From Maylandia zebra (Eukaryota > Chordata > Actinopteri > Cichliformes > Cichlidae), in assembly GCF_041146795.1 (NCBI RefSeq), contig NC_135187.1, positions 38,047,011-38,111,010 on the forward strand: DNA of 64,000 nucleotides. The letters are read 5' to 3'. Shown in pieces: positions 49,601-59,081 of the stretch (position 1 is its first letter; the number at the start of each line of letters is the position of its first letter). A program made the position numbers and the translations under genes. Below the pieces are notes generated by a model. That model did not search any database. It was not told the DNA's origin and was given only the letters and a program-made list of their open reading frames with translations.

Positions 49601-50293
49601 GGTGTAATTAATTGGAGTGTAGAGATGTTTAAATGTGTCAGCGTGAGCCTTCCTAACTTGCTGTAACCTTTTTTGCAGGAGCATAAAGCTAAAGTCGTAC
49701 AGCTAGAGGAGCAAGTGGCAAAAGTAAAAATGCGTTACTCCGTGGCCCTGCGGAACCTGGAGCAGATCAGTGAGCAGATCCATGCACAGAGGGGGCGGGC
49801 CAGAGCTAGCAGGGGGCATCCTGCCATCTGTGGGGGTCGGAGCTCCCCTGTAGGTGCTGAAGCTGAGGTCAGAACTGCCACTGGAATTCATGACAGTAGC
49901 TGTGTGGGAGTCGACACTATTGAAAGCGATTGGGCAGATGGTGAGAAAACCAGACTGTGGGTAGAGCGGCACCGAGAGAGTGGCTGGGGCCAGAGGGAGC
50001 AACTGGAGGCAGAGCAGGTCGGCTCAGACTGCATGTCGGTTATCAGCCTTCAAACCATCGCCTCCGACCTGGAAAAGTGTGACTCGGTGGAGCATTTGGG
50101 CGACCTGAGTGATGCTGGGAGTGTGCTGGGTGAAGAGTGGGACCACTACAGCAAGTCTAATGACAAGCCAGTCAGCAGGGAGATGGTGACTGAAGGGCCT
50201 CAGCAGGAGCTTGTTCACCAGGAGAAAGGAGCTGCTAATAAAGAGAAACAGGAGAGTTTTGTTAAGCAGCACCACAGAAGTGTTAGTCTATGA
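28601..50293 (+). CDS. sh3bp5l: sh3bp5l, SH3-binding domain protein 5-like
   Basis: The protein belongs to the SH3BP5 family; the relative SH3BP5 is a Rab11 guanine-nucleotide exchange factor, and the same role here is inference. Coding exons: 28601-28816, 29034-29096, 40099-40227, 46435-46596, 47175-47348, 49679-50293, giving 452 aa (human SH3BP5L about 393). All five introns are phase 0. The acidic N-terminus (about 1-66) is followed by a long coiled-coil domain (about 67-280): EELDPRIQEELEHLNQASEE, RPYYEARRLAKEAQQETQKA, LRYERAVSMHTAAREMVYVA, DPTWQEMLNHATAKVNEAEE, KPYFELKAQFNHILEEHKAK, RYSVALRNLEQISEQIHAQR. The C-terminal tail is low complexity, longer than in human, with a conserved LQTIASDLEKCDSVEHL patch and the end HHRSVSL. 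Introns total about 20 kb and are packed with transposons. The reading frame is intact. Confidence 0.95.
29390..30420 (-). mobile_element. RTE-type LINE, antisense endonuclease region, decayed
   Basis: The minus strand at 30381-30139 reads CVQETRWDGSKDK and later VKRVSDSIMSVKRDIKGVMLNV, then FSAYAQQVG, matching the apurinic-endonuclease domain of RTE-clade (Rex3-like) LINEs. 29390-29650 and 29896-30130 carry further decayed sequence. A hAT MITE is inserted at 29660. It lies in sh3bp5l intron 2. Confidence 0.65.
29660..29887. mobile_element. hAT MITE, 228 bp
   Basis: It starts CAGGGGTCCTCAATCCCAGTCC and ends TGGGATTGGGGACCCCTG, with an 8-bp duplication ATGTAGTC (29652-29659, 29888-29895). It is inserted in the RTE fragment. 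Confidence 0.92.
30383..30492 (-). repeat. SINE family-2 fragment
   Basis: GGTGAATGGACTGGTTATAGTGCTTTTCTA...AGCACTCAAAGTGCTTTATGC matches the 3' body of the SINE at 40313-40595. Confidence 0.6.
30520..31379. other. sh3bp5l intron 2 segment, nothing recognised
   Basis: Open frames here have no recognisable homology. Confidence 0.5.
33133..34486 (+). mobile_element. Tc1-like element copy 1, 1354 bp, internally deleted, 285-bp inverted repeats
   Basis: It starts CACTCAACAAAAATATAAACGC and ends in the inverse, flanked by TA (33131-33132, 34487-34488). Inverted repeats are 33133-33417 and 34202-34486. It is the same length as the copy at 48221-49574 and differs from it at about five positions by eye. 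The transposase is present but lacks its centre, so the element needs an enzyme supplied in trans. It lies in sh3bp5l intron 2 inside a gypsy remnant. Confidence 0.95.
33431..34166 (+). pseudogene. Tc1-like transposase with central deletion, copy 1
   Basis: The N-terminal part 33431-33922 carries a helix-turn-helix (MRERAIGMLTAGMSTRSVAR), a GRPR-like linker and the first catalytic Asp in RFTDESWFTLFRADG, then stops. The C-terminal part, in the +1 frame up to 34166, carries AENVPVLAWPAYSPDMSPIE with the third catalytic acid. The join near 33916 lacks roughly 90-100 residues that normally hold the second catalytic Asp (inferred from usual family length, about 340 aa). Confidence 0.9.
35241..36318. 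mobile_element. hAT-type element, 1078 bp
   Basis: Ends are TAGGGGTGGGTTTTGATTATCG and ...GATACCCAGCCCTA, flanked by a perfect 8-bp duplication GTGTGTGC (35233-35240, 36319-36326). It is non-coding. A 26-bp stem with a 36-nt loop lies at 35454-35541. It is in sh3bp5l intron 2. Confidence 0.92.
35454..35541. repeat. Stem-loop in the hAT element
   Basis: Arms 35454-35479 and 35516-35541 match at 25 of 26 positions; the loop is 36 nt. Confidence 0.9.
36692..38186. mobile_element. hAT-type element, 1495 bp, containing a minisatellite
   Basis: Ends are TAGTGATGGTAAATTTGATTC and ...CACGAATCGAACATCACTA, flanked by a perfect 8-bp duplication GAACCGAG (36684-36691, 38187-38194). Subterminal GAGTCA/TGAATC motifs are plentiful. 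It has no transposase. Confidence 0.93.
37116..37875. repeat. Minisatellite, about 13-14 units of 53-61 bp
   Basis: Each unit reads roughly GGAGGGAGGGGGTTAGTGAG + TCCTGAGTGATTCGTTCGCT + CTTTGATTCAGCACA. Units differ by one or two GCTC repeats (length), by TTAG or TGAG, and by a GCTTATGCTTACG variant in three units. It lies wholly inside the hAT element. Confidence 0.95.
38543..40098. other. sh3bp5l intron 2 end, nothing recognised
   Basis: No repeat family or conserved frame was identified before exon 3. Confidence 0.5.
40313..40595 (-). mobile_element. tRNA-derived SINE (family 2)
   Basis: The reverse complement starts AGCTCAGGTGGTAGAGCAGG (A-box-like) and has GGCGGTTCAATCCC (B box), a tRNA-like head. 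The body has TTAGACAGTAAGCAC and AAAGCGCTTTGAGTGCTCAG, ending at GTCCATTTACC. It lies in sh3bp5l intron 3. Confidence 0.8.
40596..41506. other. sh3bp5l intron 3 segment
   Basis: 40600-40850 has the feel of a decayed LINE frame but I cannot place it. Nothing else was recognised. Confidence 0.35.
41507..41790 (-). mobile_element. tRNA-derived SINE (family 1)
   Basis: The antisense copy shares GGGAGGAAGCCGGAGTAC, AACTCCACACAGAAAGG and GACCTTCTTGCTGTGAGGC with the copies at 8228 and 20487. It is more diverged. Confidence 0.7.
42390..44725. mobile_element. MITE of the GAGGTGG...AAAGTAC type, carrying a nested hAT
   Basis: The left part has ACTTTGTTACTGTACTCAAGTA and TTTTTACTTTTACTCC. The right part mirrors it (ACTTGAGTAAAAAAGTTGC...GTACTTTTGCCACCTCTGC). 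A third partial copy is at 51690. The left terminus is decayed and no clear target duplication is seen. Confidence 0.65.
43387..44383. mobile_element. hAT-type element, 997 bp
   Basis: Ends are TAGGGCTGCCACAAACC and ...CGTGGCAGCCCTA. The flanking 8-mers TAGGCAAC (43379-43386) and CAGGCAAC (44384-44391) match at 7 of 8 positions. The 3' end holds a subterminal stem-loop (about 44308-44366, arms around GTCGAC). It is the same family as 62626-63759. Confidence 0.9.
45066..45627. mobile_element. Pogo/Tigger-like MITE
   Basis: It starts TACAGTGGTCCCTCG, and the right side reads GAACCGCGTTATAGCGAGGGACCA, the inverse. The usual terminal CTG-TA on the right is lost. GAGAGAGA and A-rich stretches lie near 45520-45555. 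It is in sh3bp5l intron 3. Confidence 0.65.
45628..46434. other. sh3bp5l intron 3 end, nothing recognised
   Basis: No repeat or gene was identified before exon 4. Confidence 0.5.
46597..47174. other. sh3bp5l intron 4, nothing recognised
   Basis: AT-rich intron with no repeat identified. Confidence 0.6.
47785..47965 (+). repeat. SINE family-2 fragment
   Basis: GCATTTGAGTGCTCAAAGTAGAAAAGCGCTGTATAAGAACCACTTGATTTACC is the sense-strand 3' body of the SINE at 40313-40595. The tRNA head is missing. Confidence 0.65.
48221..49574 (+). mobile_element. Tc1-like element copy 2, 1354 bp, internally deleted
   Basis: It has the same ends, length, orientation and internal deletion as 33133-34486, flanked by TA (48219-48220, 49575-49576). 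Differences I see are at 48378 (T), two bases near 48892-48895 (CGTCG for CATCT), 49437 (G for C) and 49554 (G for C). It is in sh3bp5l intron 5. Confidence 0.95.
48519..49254 (+). pseudogene. Tc1-like transposase with central deletion, copy 2
   Basis: It has the same two-part structure as copy 1: the helix-turn-helix half ends at FRADGS-stop (49010), and the C-terminal half in the next frame ends at 49254. The coding difference from copy 1 is LTPARRRN for LTPAHLRN. The region holding the second catalytic Asp is absent. Confidence 0.9.
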
Positions 50294-51689
50294 TATCAAG
50301 CAGGAGGAGGAATGTTGTGATGGTGATGATCGTGGTGATTAGGCTGAGGGATCATAGAAGAACTTGAGAGAATCTGAAATATCTCTGACTGAGAGGTGCC
50401 AAACAAGCTGACAAGAAGGCGCTGACAGTGATTGACAAAGTTAGGAATAGGTGGGTGGATTAACAGGTACATCAGCTGCACACTAATGAATCTTTGTGTG
50501 ACAACATTAATCCAGTGGAGCAGCCCCGCACAGCGCACTGAGTCTGATCCAATCTGTTGCTCAACAGCTGAGGAAAAAAAGTAATTGTAAAGTACAAAAA
50601 GGCTTTTAACAACAGTTTAAACACATAGTTGTGTTTCATTTGTGCACCTGGTTTTGGCATTCCCTGTGTTAGCATGCTATCAGCTTGTATTTGCTTTAAG
50701 GATGGTCTGAAGCACCTGTTATACTTTCTGCATTTACAAGTTTGCAAGGGTGCCTTTGGGTCTGGGTAACATAAATTTGTGCCATCACAGGATGAATGTA
50801 AGGCTTTGTAAAGACATACGCATATGTACCCTCCAATTTGACCACTCTACAATGATTATGCTGCAAGGGGAAAAAGCTGTACATGCATCTTCCAAGTGCA
50901 CTCCAAGCAGACCAGGAAATAATCATAACAACTTGCCTGTGGTGTCCACCAGCTGCTGTGCCTGCTTCTGCAAGTGAGTATGGTCTTTAGGAGCAATAAG
51001 AGTGAATTCACTCTGCAAACTTTCCTGATGTAGGAACATGCAGAGTGTGACAAGAAACATGAGCAGTCACACTTGGGTTGGACACAAACTGGCAGCATGA
51101 CCTGAACCAACCCATCTGGAAAACTGTGATAATCCTCAATTCTGAAGAAAGAATGTGGACACAAAACTGCATTGTCTGTGGAGGATAAAATAAGTCTGTA
51201 AACTGTGGGTCTTTTTTACGCCACATGCTCGGATATGGCATTTGTATGGACGTATGTAATCGGTCTTGAAACTGATTTCAGCTACTCCCTTATTCACAAT
51301 GGTCACCATAGCAGGCAGTGCTACATATTTGAGTTTACAGATTTGTATCTTCTCACGAGACTCAACGGGAATCTTTCACTTCTGTTTTTGAAGCGCTGCC
51401 AAAATAAGAGCAACATCAACCACACTGAAGCAAGCAGTGGTTTCAGGGTAAAGAGGCACACTGTAGGGTGCAGTTAGGCTCAGCTTTCCATAAAAATATT
51501 TATAAAATATATTATAGCATAATTTCATAGAGTGGAACATTTTCCACTATTGTACATGGATGTGCCGTGAACTTTGTGAATTGTACATTAACCAATCCCG
51601 TATCCTAACCCTAACCCAGTGCTGCTAAAATAAACGTCTAATTTCAAAAAGATAATGAGCTTCATTCTGTCCTTGAGTTCAGCAACTGC
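50294..51689 (+). other. sh3bp5l 3' UTR, probable
   Basis: No repeat was recognised in this stretch. AATAAA at 51629-51634 is a candidate polyadenylation signal about 1.34 kb after the stop. Confidence 0.5.
51629..51634 (+). promoter_or_regulatory. Candidate sh3bp5l polyadenylation signal
   Basis: AATAAA, the first canonical signal seen after the stop codon. Confidence 0.45.
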
Positions 51690-51745
51690 CAGAGGTGGGA
51701 AGTACAAATACTTTGTTACTGTACTTAAGAACATTTTTGGGAGTG
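51690..51745. repeat. MITE end fragment (GAGGTGGGAAGTAC type)
   Basis: CCAGAGGTGGGAAGTACAAATACTTTGTTACTGTACTTAAG matches the terminal region of the element at 42390-44725. Confidence 0.65.
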
Positions 51746-52659
51746 TTAGGTCGGACAGGTTGTGGAGCTACCGATGGGTGAAGTCTTGAGTTCCTGCTTT
51801 TCAGCTAGCTCACCTGTTGCTCATCAGCCTCTTCAGCAGCCATTTTAAGGACCAGCTCCAGCACCCAGTTGCCACCAGATTGTCTGCCTCACCTGAATAA
51901 GGCTCTTTCATGCCTCTCCCATCTTACCATACTCGTACCGTAATCTAGACTCTCAACTCTAGATTCTTTGTTTTTCAGATATACTGTATCTTGACTCCAT
52001 CTGTGTATCCAGCGTATAGCCATGAAATATCTGAAAATTTTATCTCTTATAAACAAACAATGTATGCTTCCAAGTGAGATTCACACAAAGTCAACTAAGC
52101 GTGGGCTTTTTGGGAGATCTAAGTGTCAAATTTTGCATATTTGCCCACATTTCTCTTTACCATATATAAACTTTTGTTTTTAAAAGAATTTGTTAACAAG
52201 AGTGCAGGAGTGCTTTTTTGCCACATCTCTGCTAGTAACCAACAGTCGAATAGTCAGCCAATCTTTGCTTCCCTTAAATTAAACAGATGGTGACCTGCTG
52301 CATCTGCCCAATGTAGCACTCTGCCTTGATTGAGATTTCTCATAAATGTTATTTTTGTGAAGTTGGAGGTTTTGCAGAGCTGTTTGAACACCAACAAGCC
52401 TTGGGTTTCTTCTAACATGGGTGTTACTTCTGTGTAGAACTATTTTCCTTCCCTCAAGCAGATCTGTATACTTATTCTGCTAGCACATGCTAGTCTTGTG
52501 TTCAGAAATTTTTGGAAGGAATCTCAGGAGAAAGGTCTGTCTTTTTAAAAAGATTTTATTTGCTTTGGCAGTTGTAAACTTGTAAGTTTACACAGCGCTG
52601 TGGATCTCTATGTGAACCAGCAGCATGTTTTACAAAAAGGATGACCCTCAAGCGGGCTG
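51746..52659. other. Intergenic, nothing recognised
   Basis: No clear repeat or gene. Confidence 0.5.
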
Positions 52660-55185
52660 CACAACATTATATGGGGACAGGCAGTGCTCCAGGACAGATT
52701 TAAAAACACAGACTGGAATATGTTCACCCACACAGACCTGGACCAGTACGCCTCATCTGTACTGGATTACATCTCCGAAACCACAGACAGTGTCACCACC
52801 CAGAAACGGATCACCATGTACCCCAACCAGAAGCCTTGGATGAACCGGGATGTTCGTCTCCTCCTGAAGGCCCGCAACACCGCCTTTAGGTCAGGAGATG
52901 CACACGCCTACAGCACAGCCAGGGCTAATCTAAAGAAGGGCATCAAAAAAGCCAAACACCATTACAAAAAGAAGGTAGAAGAACACTTCTCCAACTCCAA
53001 CCCCCGACGCATGTGGCAAGAACTCCAGACCATCACAGACTACAGGACCACCAAACCCTCCCCCGCATCCTCTGATGTCTCCTTCCTCAACGAGCTCAAC
53101 AACTTTTATTCTCGTTTTGAGCGAGGGAACCCCACAACCACAACCAAAGCAGACGTGACGCCAGACCACCAACCTCTGACTCTCTCCCCCACCGATGTAG
53201 GAGCGGTGCTGAGCAGGATCAATGTCCACAAGGCTGCAGGCCCTGATGGCATCCCCGGGCGTGTTCTCAGAGCGTGTTCTGAGGAGCTTGCAGGAGTGCT
53301 GACAGACATATTCAATCTGTCCTTGGCCCACGCTGTGGTACCGGCCTGCTTCAAATCCACCTCCATCGTCCCGATACCCAAAAACTCCAACCCATCTTGC
53401 CTCAATGACTACCGCCCAGTAGCACTCACCCCCATCACATCACATCACCCCCATCTAAGTGCTTAGAGCAGCTGGTCCTAGCACACTTCAAATCCTGTCT
53501 CCCCCCCACCCTGGACCCCCACCAATTCGCATACCGCCAGAACAGGAGCACAGAGGATGCAGTCTCCATCGCACTGCACTCTGTCCTCTCACACCTGGAC
53601 AACAACAACACCTACGCCAGAATGCTGTTTATAGACTTCAGTTCAGCATTCAATACAATCCACCCCTCACAACTCATCAGGAAACTGACAGACCTGGGCA
53701 TCAGTTCCCTCATCTGCAAATGGTTACTGGACTTCCTGACCAACCGCCCCCAACATGTCCGGCTGGATAACCACTGCTCATCTACCATCACAATGAACAC
53801 TGGTGTACCACAAGGCTGTGTGATGAGCCCTTTCCTCTACTCCCTCTTCACCCACGACTGCAGACCTGCTGATGGTTCCAACACCATCATTAAGTTTGCA
53901 GATGACACCACGGTGATTGGTCTCATCAGTGACAACGATGAGGCCGCCTACAGAGAGGAGGTGGATCGTCTGGCTGAGTGGTGCGACACAAACAACCTGC
54001 TGCTTAACACCGAGAAGACCAAGGAGCTCATCGTGGACTACAGGAGGAATGCTGACCCACATCCACCCATCCACATTAAGGGGACGGCTGTGGAGTGTGT
54101 GAGCAGCTTCAAGTTCCTGGGAGTCCACATCTCCGAGGATCTCACCTGGACGACCAACTGCTCCAAGCTGGTCAAGAAGGCTCACCAGCGCCTCTTCTTC
54201 TTGAGGACTCTGAGGAAGAACCACCTGTCCTCAGACATCCTGGTGAACTTCTATCGTTGCACCATCGAGAGCATCCTGACCAACTGTATAACAGTCTGGT
54301 ACGGGAACTGCTCTGCCTCGGACCGGAAGGCGTTGCAGAGGGTCGTGAAAACTGCCCAGTGCATCGCCGGAGCACCACTTCCTGCCATAAAAGACATCTA
54401 CAGGAAGCGGTGTCTGAAAAGGGCTGGGAAAATCATCAAAGACCCCAGTCACCCATCACATGGACTCTTCACCCTCCTGCCCTCTGGGAGGCACCACAGG
54501 AGCCTCCGGACGAAGACCACCAGGTACCGGAACAGCTTCTTCCCCACAGCTGTCAGACTCCTGAACTCTGCCTCCTGACATCTGACCCACGTTAAAACAT
54601 GGACTGAACATACACACACCCACAATGGACAACTGTACCCTCAAACACAATAATAACATGGACTGAACCACCACTCACAACCCCCAGCACTTTATATAGC
54701 CTCTGTAGAAACTATCTACACCCTCACTTATCTTAACTGCACTACTGTATAGCTCTGTGTAAATAATCATTCTGTACATTCAATAATCTTTAATCCTACA
54801 ACTGTTTACAACTTGCATAGTTCCCATTTCTGTATAGCTGTATATCTCAGATTTCTGTAAAGTTATTTATTTCATATTCTGTATAGTTTTTCATATTTAT
54901 ATCCTGTTCATAGCCTGCACATAGCTTGTACTCACTACAGCCTGTACATACTTAGTTATAGAATATTCACAACATACTTCATACCGTGTACATTATAACA
55001 TACCATAATAGACCCATTTCTGTAATATACTTACATATCTATACTATTGCTAATATATATTGTAATATACCTATATCACTAAAGCACTTCTGGATGGATG
55101 CAAACTGCATTTCGTTGCCCTGTACCTGTGCATGTGCAATGACAATAAAGTTGAATTCTATTCTATTCTATTCTATTCTATTCTA
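52660..55185 (+). mobile_element. Non-LTR retrotransposon (CR1/L2/Rex1 group), 5'-truncated, RT nearly intact
   Basis: The RT domain starts after a lost endonuclease. Frame 52684-53466 holds [45 protein letters not shown] and [10 protein letters not shown] short insertion near 53440-53452 shifts the frame. It resumes with LVLAHLKSCLPP and [44 protein letters not shown] and FADD (53895-53906), and ends at 54578 with [20 protein letters not shown]. The 3' UTR ends ACAATAAAGTTGAATTCTATTCT followed by ATTCT repeats. One frameshift plus truncation suggests a fairly young insertion. Confidence 0.88.
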
Positions 55186-55245
55186 TATAGTGAGACAAAA
55201 GCATAGCTGTTATAATCTATCTTCCTCCTGCACGGACGTGGCAGT

Positions 55246-56190
55246 TGTTGGGTCTGTGCTTCCACAGGCCCCGCTGGTTTAGAAACTTATTCCCGTTAAC
55301 GACAAGGAAGCAAGACAATCAGCGATCAATTGATTTTAATTCCGCAAGGGAGGCCCTGGTCGGTGTCTCAGAAAAGCACTCTGAATCCAACCGCAGAATG
55401 ACCCAGACTTAGGCCTTCGCTTGCCGCCTTTTATTGAAAACAGTTACAGTACACACAAGCACCTCCCATTAGAAACCCCCCTATGGTTCTAAAACATAAG
55501 GCACTATGTGTGTATGTGTGTGTATGCATGTGCGAGAATGTATGTGTGTGTTTGTGTTTGTGACCTCCTGCCCACAAAAGGGTCATAAAGGCAGGAAGCT
55601 TATTAAACAAGAAAACAGAACCCTCACATAGATGTCCCTATAATAAAACACTATAGCCTCCCCCACCGTCCAACAGGCTGGAGAGGTCAACAGAAACAAA
55701 GGAATGTCTTTGATCATGCTGTTTGAACTAAGCCTTACAAATTTAAGTAACACAATGACAACATTTAACAATTTGACTCCAACAGCAGTCTTGGTGAGAA
55801 GCATCCTCGTCTCTCTGTGACTTCGTCTGGTATCTGCTCCATCCCCTGTAAGAGACAGAAAAGGAAAACACTTCTCTGCCTAGCCTTGATAATCTAATGT
55901 TATCATCCATTGTTCTTCTAGTGATTCAAATTTGGTTTAGAATATCATGTTCAGAACTCTCCAGAGACTTATTCTAATCATTATTCGTGTGTGTAAGCGT
56001 GTTTGCGATTACCCGTCTGCAGTCTAAGTCATTTCCTACAATATATCAGCCCGGACAGTCATGACGAACGAAGCTTCTGACCTTCAAAAGACTGAGTGCT
56101 AACTCACATGAGCACATTTGCAGTAAATGTGTGAAAATGATTATAACTGCTTATTTTAGTAAGAGAAATCAAACATTTTCAATCCTAACA
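55246..56190 (-). mobile_element. Probable solo LTR of an endogenous retrovirus-like element
   Basis: Read on the minus strand it starts TGTTAGGATTG and ends CAGACCCAACA, with TG...CA ends and short TGTT/AACA inverted repeats. AATAAA at 55435-55430 is followed by a U5-like stretch. No gag, pol or env lies beside it. I found no clean 4-6 bp target duplication, so exact ends are uncertain. Confidence 0.5.
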
Positions 56191-56330
56191 GTAGCCACCT
56201 AGTAACTACTAAATCAGTCAGTTTGTGTGTTTCTCCATTTAAAGTGTATGTAAATCTCTATAAGTTCCTGAAGTCTCAACTTTCATCTCAACTTTCACCC
56301 GAGTGTCCAGAACATACGGCTGCAGATCTC

Positions 56331-56690
56331 ATGATGCGAGTACAAAATCAATCATGGATCTGCGGCCTAGAGTGTCCTGGTGCCACCTGCACTTATGGAC
56401 ACCCTTATGTTCGAACATTATTTTCCTTATGGAAAAACGGTGGTTTGCACACAAGTAACATAACACCACATGGGCTCAGATCTGGCAGGCCATTCCTCCC
56501 AATCAGGCCCCTCCAGGGTAGAGTGCGTAGAGCTGTACAGCCTGTCGACAAAACATTGCACAAAGCATTGCACAGATGCACAGAAAAGAAATGGGATCTG
56601 AACCACATAGGATATAAGGGGACCATGACATGCAGATACTTTAACATTATCTTAAGATACTTAAAAAAAAAGAAGTATTTAAGCCTTTGA
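56331..56690 (+). CDS. Unidentified open reading frame, 119 aa from ATG
   Basis: The frame is open from 56223, with the first ATG at 56331. It encodes a Cys/His-containing, basic protein: MMRVQNQSWICGLECPGATC near the start, then PYVRTLFSLWKNGG, PHGLRSGRPFLPIRPLQGRV, and a Lys/Leu-rich end. I recognise no family. It sits between the solo LTR and a Tc1 end, so it may be a transposon or retroelement exon, or chance. A possible acceptor (CATTTAAAG) lies near 56242. Codons look unremarkable. Confidence 0.25.
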   Translation: MMRVQNQSWICGLECPGATCTYGHPYVRTLFSLWKNGGLHTSNITPHGLRSGRPFLPIRPLQGRVRRAVQPVDKTLHKALHRCTEKKWDLNHIGYKGTMTCRYFNIILRYLKKKKYLSL

Positions 56691-56981
56691 CATACAATAC
56701 CAAGAATGCAATTTTCCTCCAAAGAAAAGGGTCCAAAACGTCTTGATTATTACACACTGGTAAATGTTATTATATTCATGGAGCTTCAGCTGAGATGGTT
56801 GGATATTTTAGAGGTACAATATGCTGACATTTTATTTCAGCATTTAGCTCTCTCCATGCTGTTGCATTTTGCTGTTTATGAATTTTTTTTTGTTAAATCC
56901 TTTAACAACAAAGTAACTGTTAAACACAAACCTTAAAGCAGATAACTTGTAATCTGAAGAAGAAATAGTGTGCCACTAATT
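56691..56981. other. Intergenic, nothing recognised
   Basis: AT-rich, no repeat identified. Confidence 0.5.
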
Positions 56982-58697
56982 TACAGTGCCTTGAAAAAGT
57001 ATTTATACCCCTTGAACGTTTACAGATTTTGTCACCTTACAACCAGAAACGTAAATGTTTTTTATTGAGCTTTTCTGTGATAGGCCAACACAAAGTAGCG
57101 AATAATTGTGGCGTGGAATAAAAATGATACATAGTTTTCAAAAAATTTTAAGCAAATAAAAATCTGTGTGGCTTGCATTTCTATTCAGTCCCCTCTGCTC
57201 TGATACCCTAAATAAAATCCAGTGCAATCAATTGCTTCAGAAGTCACCTAATTGTGTGGATGCTTTAAGGCATCCACACTATTGTTTTCCTGTTTCTCTT
57301 TATTGTGTGGATGCTTTAAGCATCCACACTATTGAGTTCCTCTTGGGACTTCCGTACACTTTTTGGCACTTAACTACTTCCACAATTTTCAGCCGATTTT
57401 CACCGTTCAAATTTTAAACTATTCTGCTATTTCTGCTAATGACGGCTATGTCTTTGGTATTTTTCACTATTATACTTTTTAAAATAGTAAGCTTTTTTCC
57501 TTTAATTTGAAATGAATGGGAAACTTCTGCAATTCTGCTAAAATTTGCTTGTTTTTGAAACTTAACTACTTCCTCATATTTTCACCTAGAACAACCATTC
57601 AAACTTTAAAATGTTCTCAAATTATTGGGCTATTCAGGTATAAATCAGCTTTTTCAAATCTTTTACCGTTTTACTTTTATGCCTCTTAAAGTTTTCAGTT
57701 GCAAAATTGTGATTTTTCACAAAATACATGCGTCGTTATGGTTGCTATGCTCTTGGCTTCCAGTGTGCCACTGAAGGTTTTGCAGTCTTCTCTTCATGTC
57801 CGAACAACTTTTTGCTACTTGCTCAATCTTTACTCAACTTCCACAAATTATACATCAAAACGTAGGTATTTTTGCTGGCTTTCAGGAAATGTCACCATCA
57901 TTGTTGTGGGACTTATAGAATTTTTGCAAATCTCCTCAGACCAACACAAAGTCGGAAAACTCTCCATAGAAAGTCAATGGAGAGTTTGTTCAAAATCACC
58001 GCTTGATTTCTGTAAGGAGAGGCATATTCGAATCGTCATATCTCCTTAACGAAACAAAGTTAAGACATGAGGCTTGTCCCAGTATATCTTCAGACACTCC
58101 TGACGCTCACAATTCAAGAATTTCTTTCTCACCTCTTACCGTTCTGAAATGAGTTAGACTTGTTTGAGGGTATGAAATTTGTCCTTCGCTCAGATTTCTT
58201 CAGATTTCAAACTCGGGAAATGAACCACTTTTTTCTCTCGTCATAACTTTTTATTGGATTTCCACAGAGACTGTTCACCAAATCCTGCTGTCTCTTACGG
58301 TGAAAGAATGATATCAATGCTCCAAATAGATTTAGAGTTACAAAGCGTTGCTTGAGGGCAGGTCAAGGCAGTTTTTGCTTCGCTCTACTCAGTTATGGTG
58401 CATTACAAGTCAAATATCTTTAATAAATCATATTTTAATGATAAATTGTTAACACTTTAACATTCCCCCATTGTCTTCTGAACAAAACGGTGTAAGAATG
58501 ACCGTTCTAGCCCCTACGGTTAGGAAATTATGGTCATTTGTTTGAGGGGAGTCGTCACTATGAGAAATAGACTACAAAAATCCTGTGTCTCTCTGTGCAC
58601 CTGTTTTGGTGGGAAAAAATACACAGCCTCTCTGATTGGTGGATTCAAATTCAGCAGCTCCCAGGCTGCTTGACTGAGCTAGAAACTTGCTTCTCTC

Positions 58698-58699
<2 letters not shown>

Positions 58700-58770
<71 letters not shown>

Positions 58771-58777
58771 CAGAGAG

Positions 58778-58808
<31 letters not shown>
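58700..58808. repeat. (GT)n(GA)n microsatellite 1
   Basis: A GT run followed by a GA run. The 100 bp before it (TTTTGGTGGGAAAAAATACACAGCC...GGCTGCTTGACTGA) recurs before microsatellite 2. Confidence 0.95.
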
Positions 58809-58813
<5 letters not shown>

Positions 58814-58984
58814 TTTTAATGGGATGATCTCATTGTAAGATTTAAATTCAATATATTTAGACTGGTTGACTGAATTGGATCTTGTGTGTGTGTGCACCTG
58901 TTTTGGCGGGAAAAAGTACACAGCCTCTGTGGATTCAAATTTAGCAGCTACCAGGCTGCTTGACTGAAAACATGCTTCTCTCTC

Positions 58985-58987
<3 letters not shown>

Positions 58988-59080
<93 letters not shown>
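58988..59080. repeat. (GT)n(GA)n microsatellite 2
   Basis: GT then GA runs with the same flanks as microsatellite 1, indicating a tandem duplication with a period of about 290 bp. Confidence 0.95.

Positions 59081-59081
<1 letters not shown>

Noticed and set aside
51746..52659. Extra exons of sh3bp5l or another host gene
   Set aside because: The protein is complete at 50293, and no frame here resembles a known protein.
55246..56190. Full provirus around the LTR
   Set aside because: No gag, pol or env sequence and no second LTR nearby.
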